A DNA stretch of 64,000 bases from Spinacia oleracea (lineage: Eukaryota; Streptophyta; Magnoliopsida; Caryophyllales; Amaranthaceae), in the NCBI RefSeq assembly GCF_020520425.1, contig NC_079488.1, forward strand, positions 4,689,747 to 4,753,746. The letters are read 5' to 3'. The position numbers and the translations under genes were made by a program. Under the pieces are notes generated by a model. The model saw only the letters and a list, made by a program, of their open reading frames with translations, made no database searches and was not told where the DNA came from. Positions within the stretch are counted from its first letter, which is position 1; each line of letters begins with the position of its first letter. Positions 33,282-45,346 of this stretch are shown piece by piece.

Positions 33282-35189
33282 CACTACTACAAAAAAGGGA
33301 TTAGAGCACTGTTGAAATACACTTTATAGGACGCCTTAGAGGCGTTCTCCAACTCAACGCGCTATAAAGTTTATAAAACGGGTAAAAGAAGCGTTTTATA
33401 TACCTAGTCATAAAGTACAGGGATAAGAGATAAGCGTCCTCTATTCCCTTCCTAAAATCAGAAAATGGAGAAGGAATATAGAACGGTTAACGTACATAAC
33501 TGTCTCCTATACTCTACAATAAAACGCGCCCTCCGTACATAACCGTCCTCTATTCTTCCTGTTAAATATTGAGATACAAAACATCTTCCGTACATAGGCG
33601 TACTATATACTTCATGTTTAATATTAAAATATAAAGTTGTTTTCTTACCCAACCGTTCTATATTCTACCCTTTTTTATTTTTAATATTATTTAAAAATAG
33701 CAGCACACACATCCCTAACATAGGATATTACGATTCTAGTATGTAACCAAATCTAAATAGATAAAATAAAAATGATATCCACACGACCTTTCATCCAATA
33801 ACAAAATAATACGGAATATTGTTCATTCAATAACAAAACCAATACATATTACAAAATGCATACATGGAAAAAATACACCATATATTATATTACGGAGTAC
33901 AAAATCTATAAGTCATTGGTAAAAGTAATCTCGCTTCTTGTCAAAATTTGTGCGAAGATCTGCGAGTATCTGTTCTTAATTCTCTCAAGTAAGTCTGCAA
34001 AAACAAAATAAATAAAAGAATGTTAAGAGAAATTTACAAATACCACTAATATCAAGATCTTTAAAAAACAAACAACCACTGACATTTAAATTGCACCTCC
34101 ACATCAGCAAAGCTACATCCAGTTAAACCTGAAATCAAGAAACTCAAATTAGATGAATATAAAATCAAGATTTGATAAAGGAATATAAATTGGCTACCAA
34201 GAGAAGTAAAACAGGGGTAAAGAAAAACGAAATGAAGAGGGGAAAAGAATCTAATTTAATTAAATTGCAAGTGATAATAAATAGTTCAATATGTCAAATC
34301 AAACTCCATAATTCAATCTCTGGATCAAATTACAGAGAAAGGCTTCCACAAACATTGAAAAGTTCAATAATTAAATTGAAGTACAAATTATGTTTTCAAT
34401 TACCTTGTATAACTAAAATCTTCACAGACAGAGAGTATAAATCAAGAAATGAATTGTAGAAGAAACAGACCTGTGACAAAGTCAAACCGCTAGCGTCAAT
34501 TCCGTTGGTACCTTGTTCAACGAAAATAAACACAAAAATTATAAAACCTAAATAAATGATAAGAATTGGGGAAAAGAAAATGAATCAAATAAACATTAAC
34601 TCAAATAAAAATTCGTGAGACATATATATAGAGATGTTTAAAGGGCAAGAACAAGTTTTGAAAGATTAAATCCGCTGACAATCAACTGCTAGGAGTAGAG
34701 ATTGAAATTGAAATCGCAATCGCAATCGCAATCCCAGGATGAACAATTTTGTAAACCAGTATTTTTGGGAAGTAGGAAAGAGAAAAGAACATATAACTGT
34801 AAGAGAGAGGAGTTTAATGACCCAAAAGCAAGTGAAGGAGTGGAAGAGGTGGCGGCTAATGAGGGTAGATGGGACTAAGGTAAATATGGGTTTAAAGTAT
34901 TTTACAGTATAATGGGTTAATGGTGGAGAAATTTTGGGTTAAACATACAAAGCGGTTGGTGACTAGGTATTATCACAGCTTTCTATTCTTATTATATTTT
35001 TTATTTTTGAACTTAAAAATATTTTATTGTGGTAGAAAGAAGTAAAACGTTTATCTGCTATAGGCGTTTTATATGATTTAACATACGTAACTGTCAGAAG
35101 AGGCAACCGTTTTATATAATTATGTAAAACGCTTAACATACATATGCGCTCTCTATCTAGCGTTACGTATTCTGGTTTTTGTAGTAGTG
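33282..35189. mobile_element. Non-autonomous CACTA (En/Spm-like) element
   Basis: Termini CACTACTACAAAAAAGG and, inverted, ggtttttgtagtagtg. The 3-bp target duplication gac is at 33279-33281 and 35190-35192. The intact homologous integrase sequence in element B near 9000 reads ctgacccatcattg with one gac, an exact empty site. Subterminal zones (33300-33660 and 35020-35160) carry repeated motifs such as acataaccgtcctctat and gcgttttatat, probable transposase-binding subterminal repeats. It is 1908 bp, and I recognise no transposase. Small open frames inside (for example 34172-34459) have no family match that I know. Confidence 0.93.
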
Positions 35190-35192
35190 GAC

Positions 35193-37019
35193 CCATCATT
35201 GATCGAACCATGTCTAGCAAGGTCATGTTCCTTCGTTCTGACACACCGTTCCATTGAGGTGTTCCGGGAGGAGTCAATTATAACTAGATTCCACCTTCTT
35301 TCAGATGGTCATCAAATTCATATCTCAGATATTCACCGCCTCTATCAGACCGCAGTGCTAATCTTCTTGCCTAATTGATTCTCTACTTCACTCTGAAATT
35401 CCTTAAATTTGTCAAACGATTCAGACTTATGCTTCATTAGGGAGACATACCCATATCTACTGAACTCATTAGTGAAAGTGATAAAGTAGCTGAAACCACC
35501 TCTAGCATTTGAACTCATTGGTCCACATACATCTGTATGGATTAAACCCAATAAATCAGTTGCTCTTTCTTCAACTTTAGAGAAAGGTTGCTTTGTCATT
35601 TTGCCAAGTAAGCATGATTCGCATTTACCATAATCCTCAAAGTCAAATGGTTCTAGAATTCTTTCCTTTTGAAGTTTTTTTTATGCGTTTCATGTTAATA
35701 TGGCCTAATCGACAATGCCACGGATAGGTGAGATCTGAATCATTCTTTCTGGCCTTTTTAGTATTTATGTTATAAACTTGTTTGTCGTGATCTAGCACAT
35801 AAAGTCCATTGATTAATTTAGCAGATCCATAAAACATCACTTTAAAATAAAACGAGTTACTATTGTCTTTTATTAAAAGCTAAATCCCTTAGCATCTAAG
35901 CAAGAAACAGAAATGATGTTTTTAGTAAGACTTGGAACATGGAAACATTCTTCCAGTTCCAAAACTAGCCCTGAGGGCAACGACAAATAATAAGTTCCTA
36001 CAGCTAATGCAGCAATCCTTGCTCCATTTCCCACTCGTAGGTCGACTTCACCCTTGCTTAACCTTCTACTTCTTCTTAGTCCATGTGAATTGGAATATAA
36101 GTGTGAGCCACAACCTGTATCTAATACCCAAGAAGTTGAATTTGCAAGTATACAGTCTATAACGAAAATACCTGAAGATGGAACGACAGTTCCGTTCTTC
36201 TGATCTTCCTGAAGCTTCAAGCAATCTCTCTTCCAATGCCCCTTCTTCTTACAGTAGAAGCATTCAGACTCAGAATTGGGTTGGCTCACCTTCTTCTTTT
36301 TATACTTGGTGCCGCCAGTTTGCTTAGTTGGGCTGGCTTTCTTGCCACATTTCTTAGCATTCCTCTTCTTGCCAGATTTCTTGAACTTGCCCCCACGCAC
36401 CATAAGCACATCTTGCTTATCACTTTTGAGCGTCTTTTCAGCGGTGTTCAGCATACCGTGAAGCTCAGTGAGCGTTTTGTCCAGACTATTCATGTTGTAG
36501 TTCAGCTTGAACTGATCATACCCGCTATGAAGAGAATGGAGGATGGTGTCTACAGCCATTTCTTGAGAGAACTGTTGATCCAGCCGACTCGTATTCTCAA
36601 TTAGTCCAATCATCTTGAGAACATGGGGACTTACGGGCTTGCCCTTCTTGAGCTTGGTGTCAAGAATTTGCCTATGAGTCTCGAATCTTTCGAGTCGAGC
36701 TAGATCTTGGAACATGTTCTTCAACTCACTGATGATTGTGAAAGCATCTGAGTTGATGAACTTTTTTTGTAGATATGCACTCATGGTTGCAAGCATTAGA
36801 CATTTTACATCCTTGTTGGCATCAATCCAACGATTGAGGCCGGACTGCCTGAGTGACCCCTTCGCCTGCGGCTCCGGGCATCGCCTCTTCCAAGACATAC
36901 TCCTTTTCTTCCTGCATAAGAACTATTTGCATGTTCCTTTGCCAGTCAAGGAAGATTTTCCAGCTCAACTTCTCCTTTTCAAGAATTGATCGGATGTTGA
37001 TTGAATTGTTGTTTTTCAT
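35193..37019 (-). pseudogene. Copia gag, protease and integrase N-part (element D)
   Basis: Gag starts at the ATG complementary to 37017-37019 (MKNNNSINIRSIL). A frameshift near 36840-36850 splits it. Next come the zinc knuckle CFYCKKKGHWKRDC, protease WVLDTGCGSHL, the histidine-cysteine region CRLGHINMKR (frameshifted near 35640-35690), and the integrase core with HTDVCGPMSS. Stops and shifts show it is dead. Confidence 0.88.
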
Positions 37020-37561
37020 AGTTAAAACTACAATTGAAAAGAATAAAAAAATAAATACCCATTCATACTTTCTCTTAATAAACTTAAATTCTAGCATACA
37101 TGCATAATTCAAAATTTTTATTAAGCATTTTATTCGAGTTTTGTGTTCCGACATGTGTGAATAAAATGAATCCAAGATCCTTAAATCATTGAAGAATTAA
37201 GCACATTATGTATTTATACCCAATTCTAAAATATTTTAGGTAAGCAAATCCTTTGCTAATAGTCTAGAAACTACTCTTGGTTGATAGATAGGTCTAATAA
37301 CTTATTAGGTAAACCTATCCCATTTGCCACGACATAAAATGACTCCTTACTTGTATTGTTGAGTTTCACCAAAACTAACATGTACTCACAATTATTTGTG
37401 TACCTTGCCCCTTTAAAATCAACAAGTAACACCTCGCTATGGAGGAAAACTATTACTTAGATTGATGTAAAGGTTATCCAAGTAAGCGTTATTTTAGAAT
37501 GGCATCTTTTAACTCAATTTTTAAAGTTTGGAACTTAAGGCTCTTACTATGTTGGTTAGAT
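37020..37561 (-). mobile_element. Truncated leader of copia element D
   Basis: It aligns with the gag-proximal leader of element B (10920-11360). It ends abruptly after gttggttaga, where sequence matching the deaminase 3' flank starts. Confidence 0.75.
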
Positions 37562-37977
37562 TGTTTGTAATAAATTCTGATGATTAATCATATGATATAT
37601 ATGATCATTGTGTATAGAAAATTTATATAATGGTACTTTGATTTTTCATGTAAGCAAAGTTGTTTGGTGATTTGATTGAGTATTTGTTTATCTTAACATG
37701 GTTGTCTGGTTTTTGCCCTTTGATTAGGCTAAAAGGTTCAAAACTTTCATGTAAGCAAAGTTGTTTGGTGATTTGAGTTGATCAGCATATCTGATTTGAG
37801 CTGCCAAAAAAAAAGAAAAAAAGCATATCTGATTTGTACTAAAATAGTAACGTTACATTAAAAAGCTGACCCATCTTGGCCTTATTATTAACCAACATAA
37901 GTCGATGGTGAACTCACCTTGTGACTTGGAAGTTAGGAAGTCGAGTCTCATCAGTCGAAATGTTTGAGAGTGGCTAA

Positions 37978-38184
37978 GACTGTGTTCTATTCACATGATT
38001 TTCACTTATTTTTCCTGAACTTATCTTATCTGAACTTATTAAAACTTATCAAAACTTATTTTAGTTATAAATTGTAATTGACCAACCCTTATTTTTCCTA
38101 AACTTATCTTATTTGAACTTAACTGAACTTATCTGAACTTATTTTTCCTGAAATAAGTGGAAATAAGGTGAACAGAACAGGGCC
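37978..38184. mobile_element. Tourist-like (PIF/Harbinger) MITE
   Basis: Terminal repeats GACTGTGTTCTATTCAC and the complement of gtgaacagaacagggcc match at 11 of 15 bases, and TAA flanks both sides (37975-37977 and 38185-38187). Copy A has the uninterrupted site gggctaagcctag near 24110. Internally it is made of acttatctgaactta-type subrepeats. It is 207 bp. Confidence 0.85.
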
Positions 38185-38512
38185 TAAGTCTAGACCTATT
38201 TCTTTGTCTTTTTATATAGAAAGAAAATGTGCGTAATTGAGCTGCTTAACCTGTGACAGGTGTTAATTAAGTAAGATCCATTCTTTTTACCTAATAAAAT
38301 TAAAAAGATCTTGGCCTTGTTATAACGAAACAAGCAACCCGCTAGAGATATTTGTGAGGGGTATATAATGAGCGACTAGAACTGATTTGATCATAGCGTC
38401 CAACCTCAAAGGGCTCGAATTGAAATTGACGCTACCAAAATTCACTTGTTCTACGGATTTTTCATAAACTAAACTGGATCATAACTAATTATTGGAATCG
38501 ATGGGATAAAAC

Positions 38513-38811
38513 ATCTTTCCATATAAGCCTATATATTCTTTTTACAATAAAAAAATACATTGAATAAAAGTGAATGCAAAAAAAGGAATGACTACTTAAT
38601 TCATAAATGTACAATTATTACTTTGAATAAAAGGATCCGACTTTGTTTAGATTTTTGGATGTGGGGTTTAATCAGAAATGTTGTTGATCGGCCACTAATC
38701 TTATGTCACTACCGCAATTTGATGATGACATCATCTCTACGTACACATTTTTTTTTATAAAAAACCCGAATAAAAGTCAAAACTCGGGGCAACGCCCGGA
38801 TTACATACTAG
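38513..38811 (+). mobile_element. Helitron-like sequence with typical 3' end
   Basis: The right end has ctcggggcaacgcccggatt, then acatactag followed by T, a Helitron-type hairpin and CTAG. The left limit is taken from where similarity to copy A breaks off and has no clear TC terminus. About 300 bp of copy A sequence (24435-24735) is missing here. Confidence 0.6.
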
Positions 38812-40543
38812 TTTGTTTTCTTAAAAGTAGAGTGTTCTTAGTTTCTTAAAGTTGTATGCAACGTATGAAGTCGTTAAAGCGAAACTTTTAGTACTCCTCA
38901 TCCATCTAAGATAGTGAAAAATGTCTTTTTTTTATTTCATTTTGGTTCTTTGTTTACAAAGTAGTTCAAGCATAGTTGTTTATGTATATGCATTATTGCT
39001 GATTATAAAATAGGCTGATGTAGATGGTAGACAACTTGGATTTTAGATAAATAACATGATCCGGCCACCACCTCATCTCAAGTGATTTAACCAAAAACAA
39101 AAAAAATATGCATATTTTGATAACTTATTTCAAATCATTTAAGTTTTTCCAATATGAAATTATTTGTTGTTTATGCTTTGTTTTGAACTAGAGTTAGGAT
39201 TGTGTCAATTTTAATTAGTGAACTCATCTAATCAAGTCCTATAAAATAAACACAAAGAGGTAAATGATGATGTTCTTTTTTCACGTTACTAGGGCTTTAA
39301 AATCTCAATCCGAATTGTTGAACTCGTAGGTTAGTCTGATCAGTGAGAATCCGAATTCTTGAACTCGTGGGTTAGTCTGAATAGTCAGAACCTGAATCGT
39401 TTAACTTTTCTATTATCCTTAAACTATCAAATTTAAATACCCTTAAACTTTCCTATTATCTCCTCGGCTCCTCCTCCCCGAGCAATAACTTGACAATCTC
39501 ATAGATTCACGAAATAAGCCAACCAAGTGACATTATATACCATCTAAACAACTGTGTATTACCTATACATTCGAATCTAAGATAGACTTCATTTGCTTAT
39601 GACGAATATAAACACTATATTAAAAATTATAAGAAAAATATAAGTGTAAGTTAGAACCTTGATATGTTAACATCTGTAACGTATTTGTTTTTAATATTTA
39701 AGGTTTGAACGAAGTACCAAGTATTACTACGATAAAGCAATTGAATTACCTTCCAAAAAAGCATGGTTCAATGATTTTGACCCTTTAATAAAGCAATTGA
39801 ATTGTGCTTATATGGAAGCTAATTTCATTGATTCACCTAATAATACTTGTTATTTATTGTTCACAACTCAAAAATTCAAAGAAAATATGACAAAAATGAT
39901 GATATGTCAATGTTCTGTCTTGCAATTTTATTATTTCATTAATAATATTATTTGTGTAATATATTTAACGGATTTTTCATGAAATACCCTCGAGTTTTTG
40001 CAGAATTCACCAAGTGCCCCTCGACTTTCAGAAATTCACCAAATGCCCCTCACAAATAACTTAATACCCAAAGTACCCTTACTAATGACGCGCCGTTAGT
40101 CCTCCGTTAGTCTAGTTTCAAATTCACCAAATACCCCTATTTTAATACTTATTTCACTAAATACCCTTATTCTGAAATTTAATTCACCAAATACCATAAC
40201 TTAAAATTACTCATTTTGATGAGTTTCTTGATCTCTAGGTGACTAGGTGAGCAATTGTGATTCAAATAACAAAACTAATAGGAAGTATTAATTTAAGGGT
40301 ATGCCCAATTACAAAACAAGTCCTCTCACACTCGCTCCTCATTCAATTAAAATGGCACAATATGGTAATGGTGGCACAATATGGTAATGGAGTAGTCTTG
40401 ATATGATCTCAACCTGCACAAGTATAACACTAATTAGGCTAATTTTGTTTTTAAATTGCTGTTAAATTATTACTAATATGTAAGGCTTCCCACAATAGAT
40501 CAGGGATTGGGAAGATTGCAAAAGCAGGTTTGCTTATACCCCC

Positions 40544-40789
40544 TTACAGAATTCTGTCAGAAGCTAGTCCCTTAGAAGCTTTAAGTCGTTTCACAGTTAC
40601 TGTTCTACCATCTTTAAGATGACCACGATATACATAGCTGCATCCCCTAAATCCAATTAAGTTATCATGAGAAAATTTGTAAACTCTGAATATGTAAAAT
40701 GGGTGGTTGTGCCATTCATATGTAAAATGTGATTGGATCTTTGGCAAGCATCGGGCAGAAACAGCTGAATTGAAGATTTCTTTCACCAT
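40544..40789 (-). pseudogene. Receptor-like kinase fragment captured by MULE 1
   Basis: The frame includes FSHDNLIG, SYVYRGHLKDGRTVTVKRLK, recognisable as the start of a plant receptor-like kinase domain (glycine-rich loop and the VAVK lysine region). The loop glycines are damaged (GFRGCS instead of a GxGxxG form). Only about 40 residues match, and the upstream residues are unrecognised. Confidence 0.65.
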
Positions 40790-41426
40790 TTTAATTAATT
40801 AAGGCTTCTTTATCTGTTTTGAAGATTCCATCAATGCAATGGTATTTGAGGCAAGCCCATATAAATCCTTTCCAGCTTAACAGTTAACAAGACACATCAG
40901 TTGGCTGCTATTGGGCAAGATCACCAGCAGGAAGTGTTACACGTTTGGTGGTGACATCATACGAGGACAGGACATTCTTCTGCAACCAACAATTCAACCA
41001 GTTAATATCAATATTGTATCTTCTTGAGGGAATTCACTGAGTTAATAAAATCCTATATCAATACCAACTAAGAATGATCAAAAATTCATTTCCCACAAAA
41101 ATATTAAATGAAAAGTTCTATTCAACTGATGAATTATCAACAACGAAGTTCATGTTAAAGGCCAATTCAAAACAGAAAATGTTGAGAATCAATTGAAAGG
41201 GAGCGATAGAATCGGTATAAAGAAAACTATTCTGATCATTTCAGTTACTGCAAACAAAATGGCAAATTCAACAAACATCAACATTAACCTAAAATGCTAA
41301 CATTTACTAATCTAAACAACGAAACCTGAATCAATTTTACAAACCGAAATCCACCAACACCTTCAAATTTCTTTTCAATTTCCCCCATATCCAACTGTTT
41401 ACAAACCCTAAAAACATCGAAATCAA

Positions 41427-41676
41427 AAACATGTGGTTGATGAGGCTGTTCATGATGCTCACCGCCTTGCTGGAAATTCCAATGTCAGCGTGAACTTGCT
41501 TGAGAACCTTGAAGATGTGGACCTTGTAAGTATCGACGCTCTTCTTGTGCTCTTCTTCTTGTCTCTAGCGGCAGCAGAGCTTCTTTCCGGCCTTTGGCTT
41601 CTTTTCAGCCGGAGCTTTCTTTGCGACAACGGCCTTTCTTCTCCTCCGCGGGCTTCTTCCCAGCCTTTGCTGCCAT
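41427..41676 (-). pseudogene. Histone H2B fragment captured by MULE 1
   Basis: On the minus strand from the ATG complementary to 41674-41676 the sequence encodes an H2B tail (MAAKAGKKPAEEKK, then after a one-base shift APAEKKPKAGKK). This runs through a stop into the histone fold ([36 protein letters not shown]). The match ends near the middle of the fold helix. The frameshift and in-frame stop make it non-functional. It lies next to the right terminal repeat. Confidence 0.9.
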
Positions 41677-41962
41677 AGTTGTTGATGAGAGAGAAAGTGA
41701 GACTTTTGGGGAGTTTGTTTAAAGCTAGAAGAGAGAATGCAGATTGAAATGTGTGATAGAATGAGGGTAAAATAGTAAAGTTATGCTAACGGAGACTTAA
41801 CGTCCGTTAAGTGTAGGGGTATTTTGCGTATTAAGTTATTTGTGAGGGGCATTTGGTGAATTTCTGAAAGTCGAGGGGCATTTGGTGAATTTTGTAAAAA
41901 CTCGGGGGTATTTCATGAAAAATCCGTATATTTAATCCAAAGTGTTTAGAAACATATTATTT

Positions 41963-42565
41963 GTCTTCTCCATAAGTGAGTTGAATTTCATTTCAAGTTG
42001 ATGTGATAAGCAGGAGCCTTTCCGAGTTAATCTCAATGATTGGAAAAAATTTCCAATCAAATGGCATTTTCGTAAATAATTGATGATTTTATTACGAAAA
42101 TGCCAATGTCATCAAATATGGGCCACATGTACGGTCATAATTGTATTTTCATAATACATCAAAACTATATAATATACAGTCAACAACTCGCAATGTACAA
42201 TAAACTTCTACTAATAATCAATCCAGAACTATAAATATACAATCAACCACTTACCAATTCAATAAACAATATTGCATTTTAGTAATTCATCAACAATCAT
42301 AAAATATACAGTCAACGATAAGCTGTATACAATCAACACCGAGTAATATGCAGTCAATAATTACAAATATACAGTCAACACGTAACATTATACCACCTAC
42401 AGTTTTCAAGCAAAATATTTACAAAAATGTCATTTAATTGGAAATTTTTCCAATCACTGACATTACCTCAGAATTTCTCAGTAAGCATTGTATATAGAGT
42501 CACAAAGCTTGCCACATCAACTTGACATGGAGTTTATTTTCCTTATAGAGGAAAAATAATAAGTA
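41963..42565. mobile_element. Insertion with inverted ends, class unknown
   Basis: Copies A and B lack this segment between attatttt and aattaccc-like flanks. Its ends carry an inverted repeat with tcaagttgatgtg (left, about 41995) and cacatcaacttga (right, about 42514). A second inverted pair is attggaaaaa and ccaattaaatgac-like sequence. The middle has recurring acagtcaac motifs. No target duplication was fixed. Confidence 0.5.
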
Positions 42566-43410
42566 TATTTTTAATTACCCTTAATTAAATTTAGTATACA
42601 AACAAAATTGTAATGAAATAATAAAATTGTAGGCCAGAGGCCCAGAACATGATATGCTACCATTTATGCCATTTTTTCTTTGAACTTTTTAGTTGTGAAT
42701 AATAAGTATTAAGTATTACTATGTGATTCAATGAAATTAGATTCTATAAAAGCAAGAATCAATTGTGTTACTAAAAGGTCAAAATCACTAAATCATGCTT
42801 TTTTGAAAGATAATTTCGTTGTTTTTATCGTAGTAATACTCGTTAATTTGTTTATAGCTTAAATATATAAAAACAAGTACGTCAAAAATGATAACATATC
42901 AAGGTTCTATCCTAATTTATAATTTTCAAAACACTTGGGGAAAAAATCATACTACGTATGAATTAACAATATGAATAGTGCCTATTAGAATTCAAACAAA
43001 CCTATCTTTGAGGGTGAATTGAACCAATATTGCATTAAAGTTGAATTTGCTCCATTGATTAAACACAACCTTGAGACAATCAACCTCCATGAATCAGATA
43101 CACGATACTTAAGAAACATGTATATGTAAATGTATTTGAAAGAATTTCACGAGATATATTATTTTCTGTTTGTTTATTCGTCAAAGGCAATAGTCTTTAT
43201 AAAGGAAAACACTGGTCATAAAATCAGAAAGAACTCATTTTTTCCTAAATTAAAATCGTAAAAGAAGGAATCGAAGAGGAATGAAATAGTGGAAGATTAT
43301 GGAAAATAATCTTAAAGAATAAAAAATCACGAAAAATAGTCGGCTATCGTTTTAGGGGGAAAAAAACTAGTTACTGGGCGTGACAGGGCCGAAAAGACCA
43401 CCCTTTTGAA

Positions 43411-43670
43411 AGGGCAAGACACGTGCTTTCCCTCGTTATGTTGGAGTGCCATTTGCGATTAAGCAAGAGATCGACGTATTCTGCCTTAACGAGTGTATGG
43501 AGCCGCCAAATCAACTTCAATTTCCACTTCCACTTTCACTTCCATTTCTTTTTTTCTATAACAAACAACCCTAATAATTTGTTTTCCCTTATGGGTGTTC
43601 CCTTAGCAAGGGGAGTTTCTTTTAGTTGGTTGTTTCATATGAGAGAAGAGATTAAAGAGGTTGAGGACGA
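43411..43670. other. Intergenic, no gene seen
   Basis: A stretch at about 43505-43580 (aaatcaacttcaatttccac and following) resembles 47893-47965, downstream of the PRA1 gene, which suggests a small duplicated piece. Nothing else was identified. Confidence 0.35.
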
Positions 43671-44001
43671 TGATAAAGGTCGCAAGTTGCGACAACATTT
43701 AGTTGTCGCAATCTTACGTGTCGCAGTTTAATTGGTACATATAAGCGCCACGTAGGTTACACGTCATTATAATATTTTTACTATTAATTCAATATTTCTA
43801 CTATGAAAATATGTAAATAAGGTAGCCGATATAAAAAAGGAAAAAAAAATAGAATATTAAGATTTTCCTACCTTTTTTTATAACATGTATAATAAAAAAT
43901 ATAAGTTAAATATTTTAATTTCCAATTTAAATCATGACACATAAGCATGCCACATCATCATTGTGACACAGCTTAAAGGTCGCATGTTGCGACCTTTATC
44001 A
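43671..44001. mobile_element. MITE with TGATAAAGGTCGCA termini
   Basis: The ends tgataaaggtcgcaagttgc and its near complement (gcatgttgcgacctttatca) form terminal inverted repeats of about 20 bp. The element is 331 bp with no coding content. A target duplication is not obvious, so the class is left open. Confidence 0.55.
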
Positions 44002-44820
44002 TTTTCGAAAGAGGCTAAGGTTTGGGGGTTCAAGTGTCGGATTTGGAGTTTATGTTGCAGGTTCCAAAACACGAATTTTGGTTCCTTGGCTAGTTTGTGG
44101 CACTAGTATTTTGTGGATGTTGGTGATTCAATTGTCTAATGATGGATCGAGGAGTTAATAGGAAAATCCAAATTGGATGTTGAAGGCAATGTTCTAATTC
44201 TTTTGGATGTTTTAATTGTGGGTGTATGTTCTTGAATTTGGGGTGCTCAAGAAACCCCTCAACCTTGTGTCGGGTGATGGTCACTCGGGCCATAGTTGTT
44301 AATCAAATCTTGAAGGAGGCTCCTCAATTGGATAAGTTGAGGAAAGTAAGTTCCTCCTCGATTCGGCATTCTCGTAATCCGGGAACATCCAGTGGCTAGT
44401 TACTAGGAAAAGTAGCTCACAATCAAAGATCCCAAGAATTTTGCCCTTCGTTAGGGCCTAGAGGTAATGTCATAGACGATTGTCAGTTCTCGCCTTTTGT
44501 GTCATGGCAATTTGGGGTTGAAGGTGTCTCTGGTTCGCAACGTCTTCCATCGTTAGGGTCCTCTGGCTTATTCGCTACGCTCCTCTTGTGTATCTGTTTT
44601 CAGCTTCCCCAACTTCTCAGTCACTTATGTTCTCCAAAGTGTGGCCGCATTTTCTGGTTGGCGTTGTCAACGTTGTTGTTGATATCATGAAGGTAAGTTC
44701 TAACAGGGGTTTGTCCGGCGTGCTCTCCTCCATAGTTGTTATATAACCAAAGCTTGTAATTTACTTTGCCACATGTTGTATTTTATTTTCCTTTAGTTGA
44801 TTAGGTTGTAATCGTTGTAT
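44002..44820. other. Intergenic, unrecognised
   Basis: This is moderately GC-balanced sequence with short open frames (44090-44293 minus, 44499-44690 plus) that show no domain I recognise. It could be a degenerate retroelement or captured gene fragment. Confidence 0.3.
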
Positions 44821-45300
44821 AGGTTCACCGGTCCAAACCCGAACCAGATCGGACCGACCCAGCCCGGTTTTTGGATAATTCTAGACCCGGAGGCCGGACC
44901 GATTATGTTTGGAACGAACCTCGATCGGACCGGAAAATTTGGTCCAAAACCCGGACCGGACCAGTTGTAAGCCTATCTCTATTTTATTTTATTTTCCCTA
45001 CAAAATACAATAAAAATTAAACAAGTATATATAGAAAACTAATTGTTTAAAGCCTTTTTTTGGGAAGATACAATAAAAATCCTATAATATAGTAACATTT
45101 TCACGTATTAAAGGAGGAAATTAACTTTTTAAATAGTTTATATTATACTCCGTATTTCTTTAAAGAAAAAACCGGTTCGGTCCAGTCCAAAACCCGACTT
45201 TAAGGGGTTTTTGACCGGACCGGACATGACCAAAGACCTGCAAATAATATTATTTGAACAAAGGCCTCCGGTCCGGCCAGGACCGGTTTTTGCACACCCC
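44821..45300. mobile_element. Repeat rich in accggtccggacc, with tgcacacccct end
   Basis: It begins with caccggtccaaacc and ends with ccggtttttgcacaccccta. Both ends are dense in GGACCGG/CCGGTCC and the middle is AT-rich. It is related to 52531-53110 inside the P450 gene. It looks like a non-autonomous DNA element with GC-rich inverted ends. No target duplication was established. Confidence 0.5.
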
Positions 45301-45346
45301 TAATTATCGTTATTTCAATTTAATGAATCCTTTGTCAAAAAATATA

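Larger units (their letters stand above)
31341..37561 (-). mobile_element. Truncated copia element D, same family as element B
   Basis: In minus-strand order it holds leader (37561-37020), gag, protease, integrase, RT and part of RNase H. The gag and integrase segments are close to those of element B. Both ends are lost. The leader stops at 37561, where duplicated deaminase flank begins, and RNase H stops after YCDNSS at about 31341, where element E begins. No LTR remains. A CACTA element is inserted at 33282-35189. Confidence 0.88.
39969..41926. mobile_element. Pack-MULE-like element 1
   Basis: The 9-bp target duplication tatatttaa is at 39960-39968 and 41927-41935. Terminal inverted repeats of more than 110 bp begin CGGATTTTTCATGAAATACC. 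They contain internal repeats of the type ttcaccaaatgcccctc. Copies A and B show the undisrupted site (atatatttagtcaagag near 26787 and 29745). No transposase is present. Inside are a histone H2B fragment and a receptor-kinase fragment, both on the minus strand, the hallmark of gene-fragment capture. Confidence 0.93.
37559..43410. repeat. Duplicated non-coding segment, copy C, with several insertions
   Basis: It starts with a diverged copy of the cytidine deaminase 3' flank (37559-38512 against 23725-24440). It then parallels copies A and B up to 43410. The deaminase coding region expected to its left is replaced by copia D. The copy is interrupted by a Tourist-like MITE, a Helitron-like piece, a MULE and another inserted segment. 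Confidence 0.85.

Noticed and set aside
43423..43731. 102-residue plus-strand open frame
   Set aside because: It has no recognisable domain, contains a low-complexity FHFHFH stretch and runs into a MITE.
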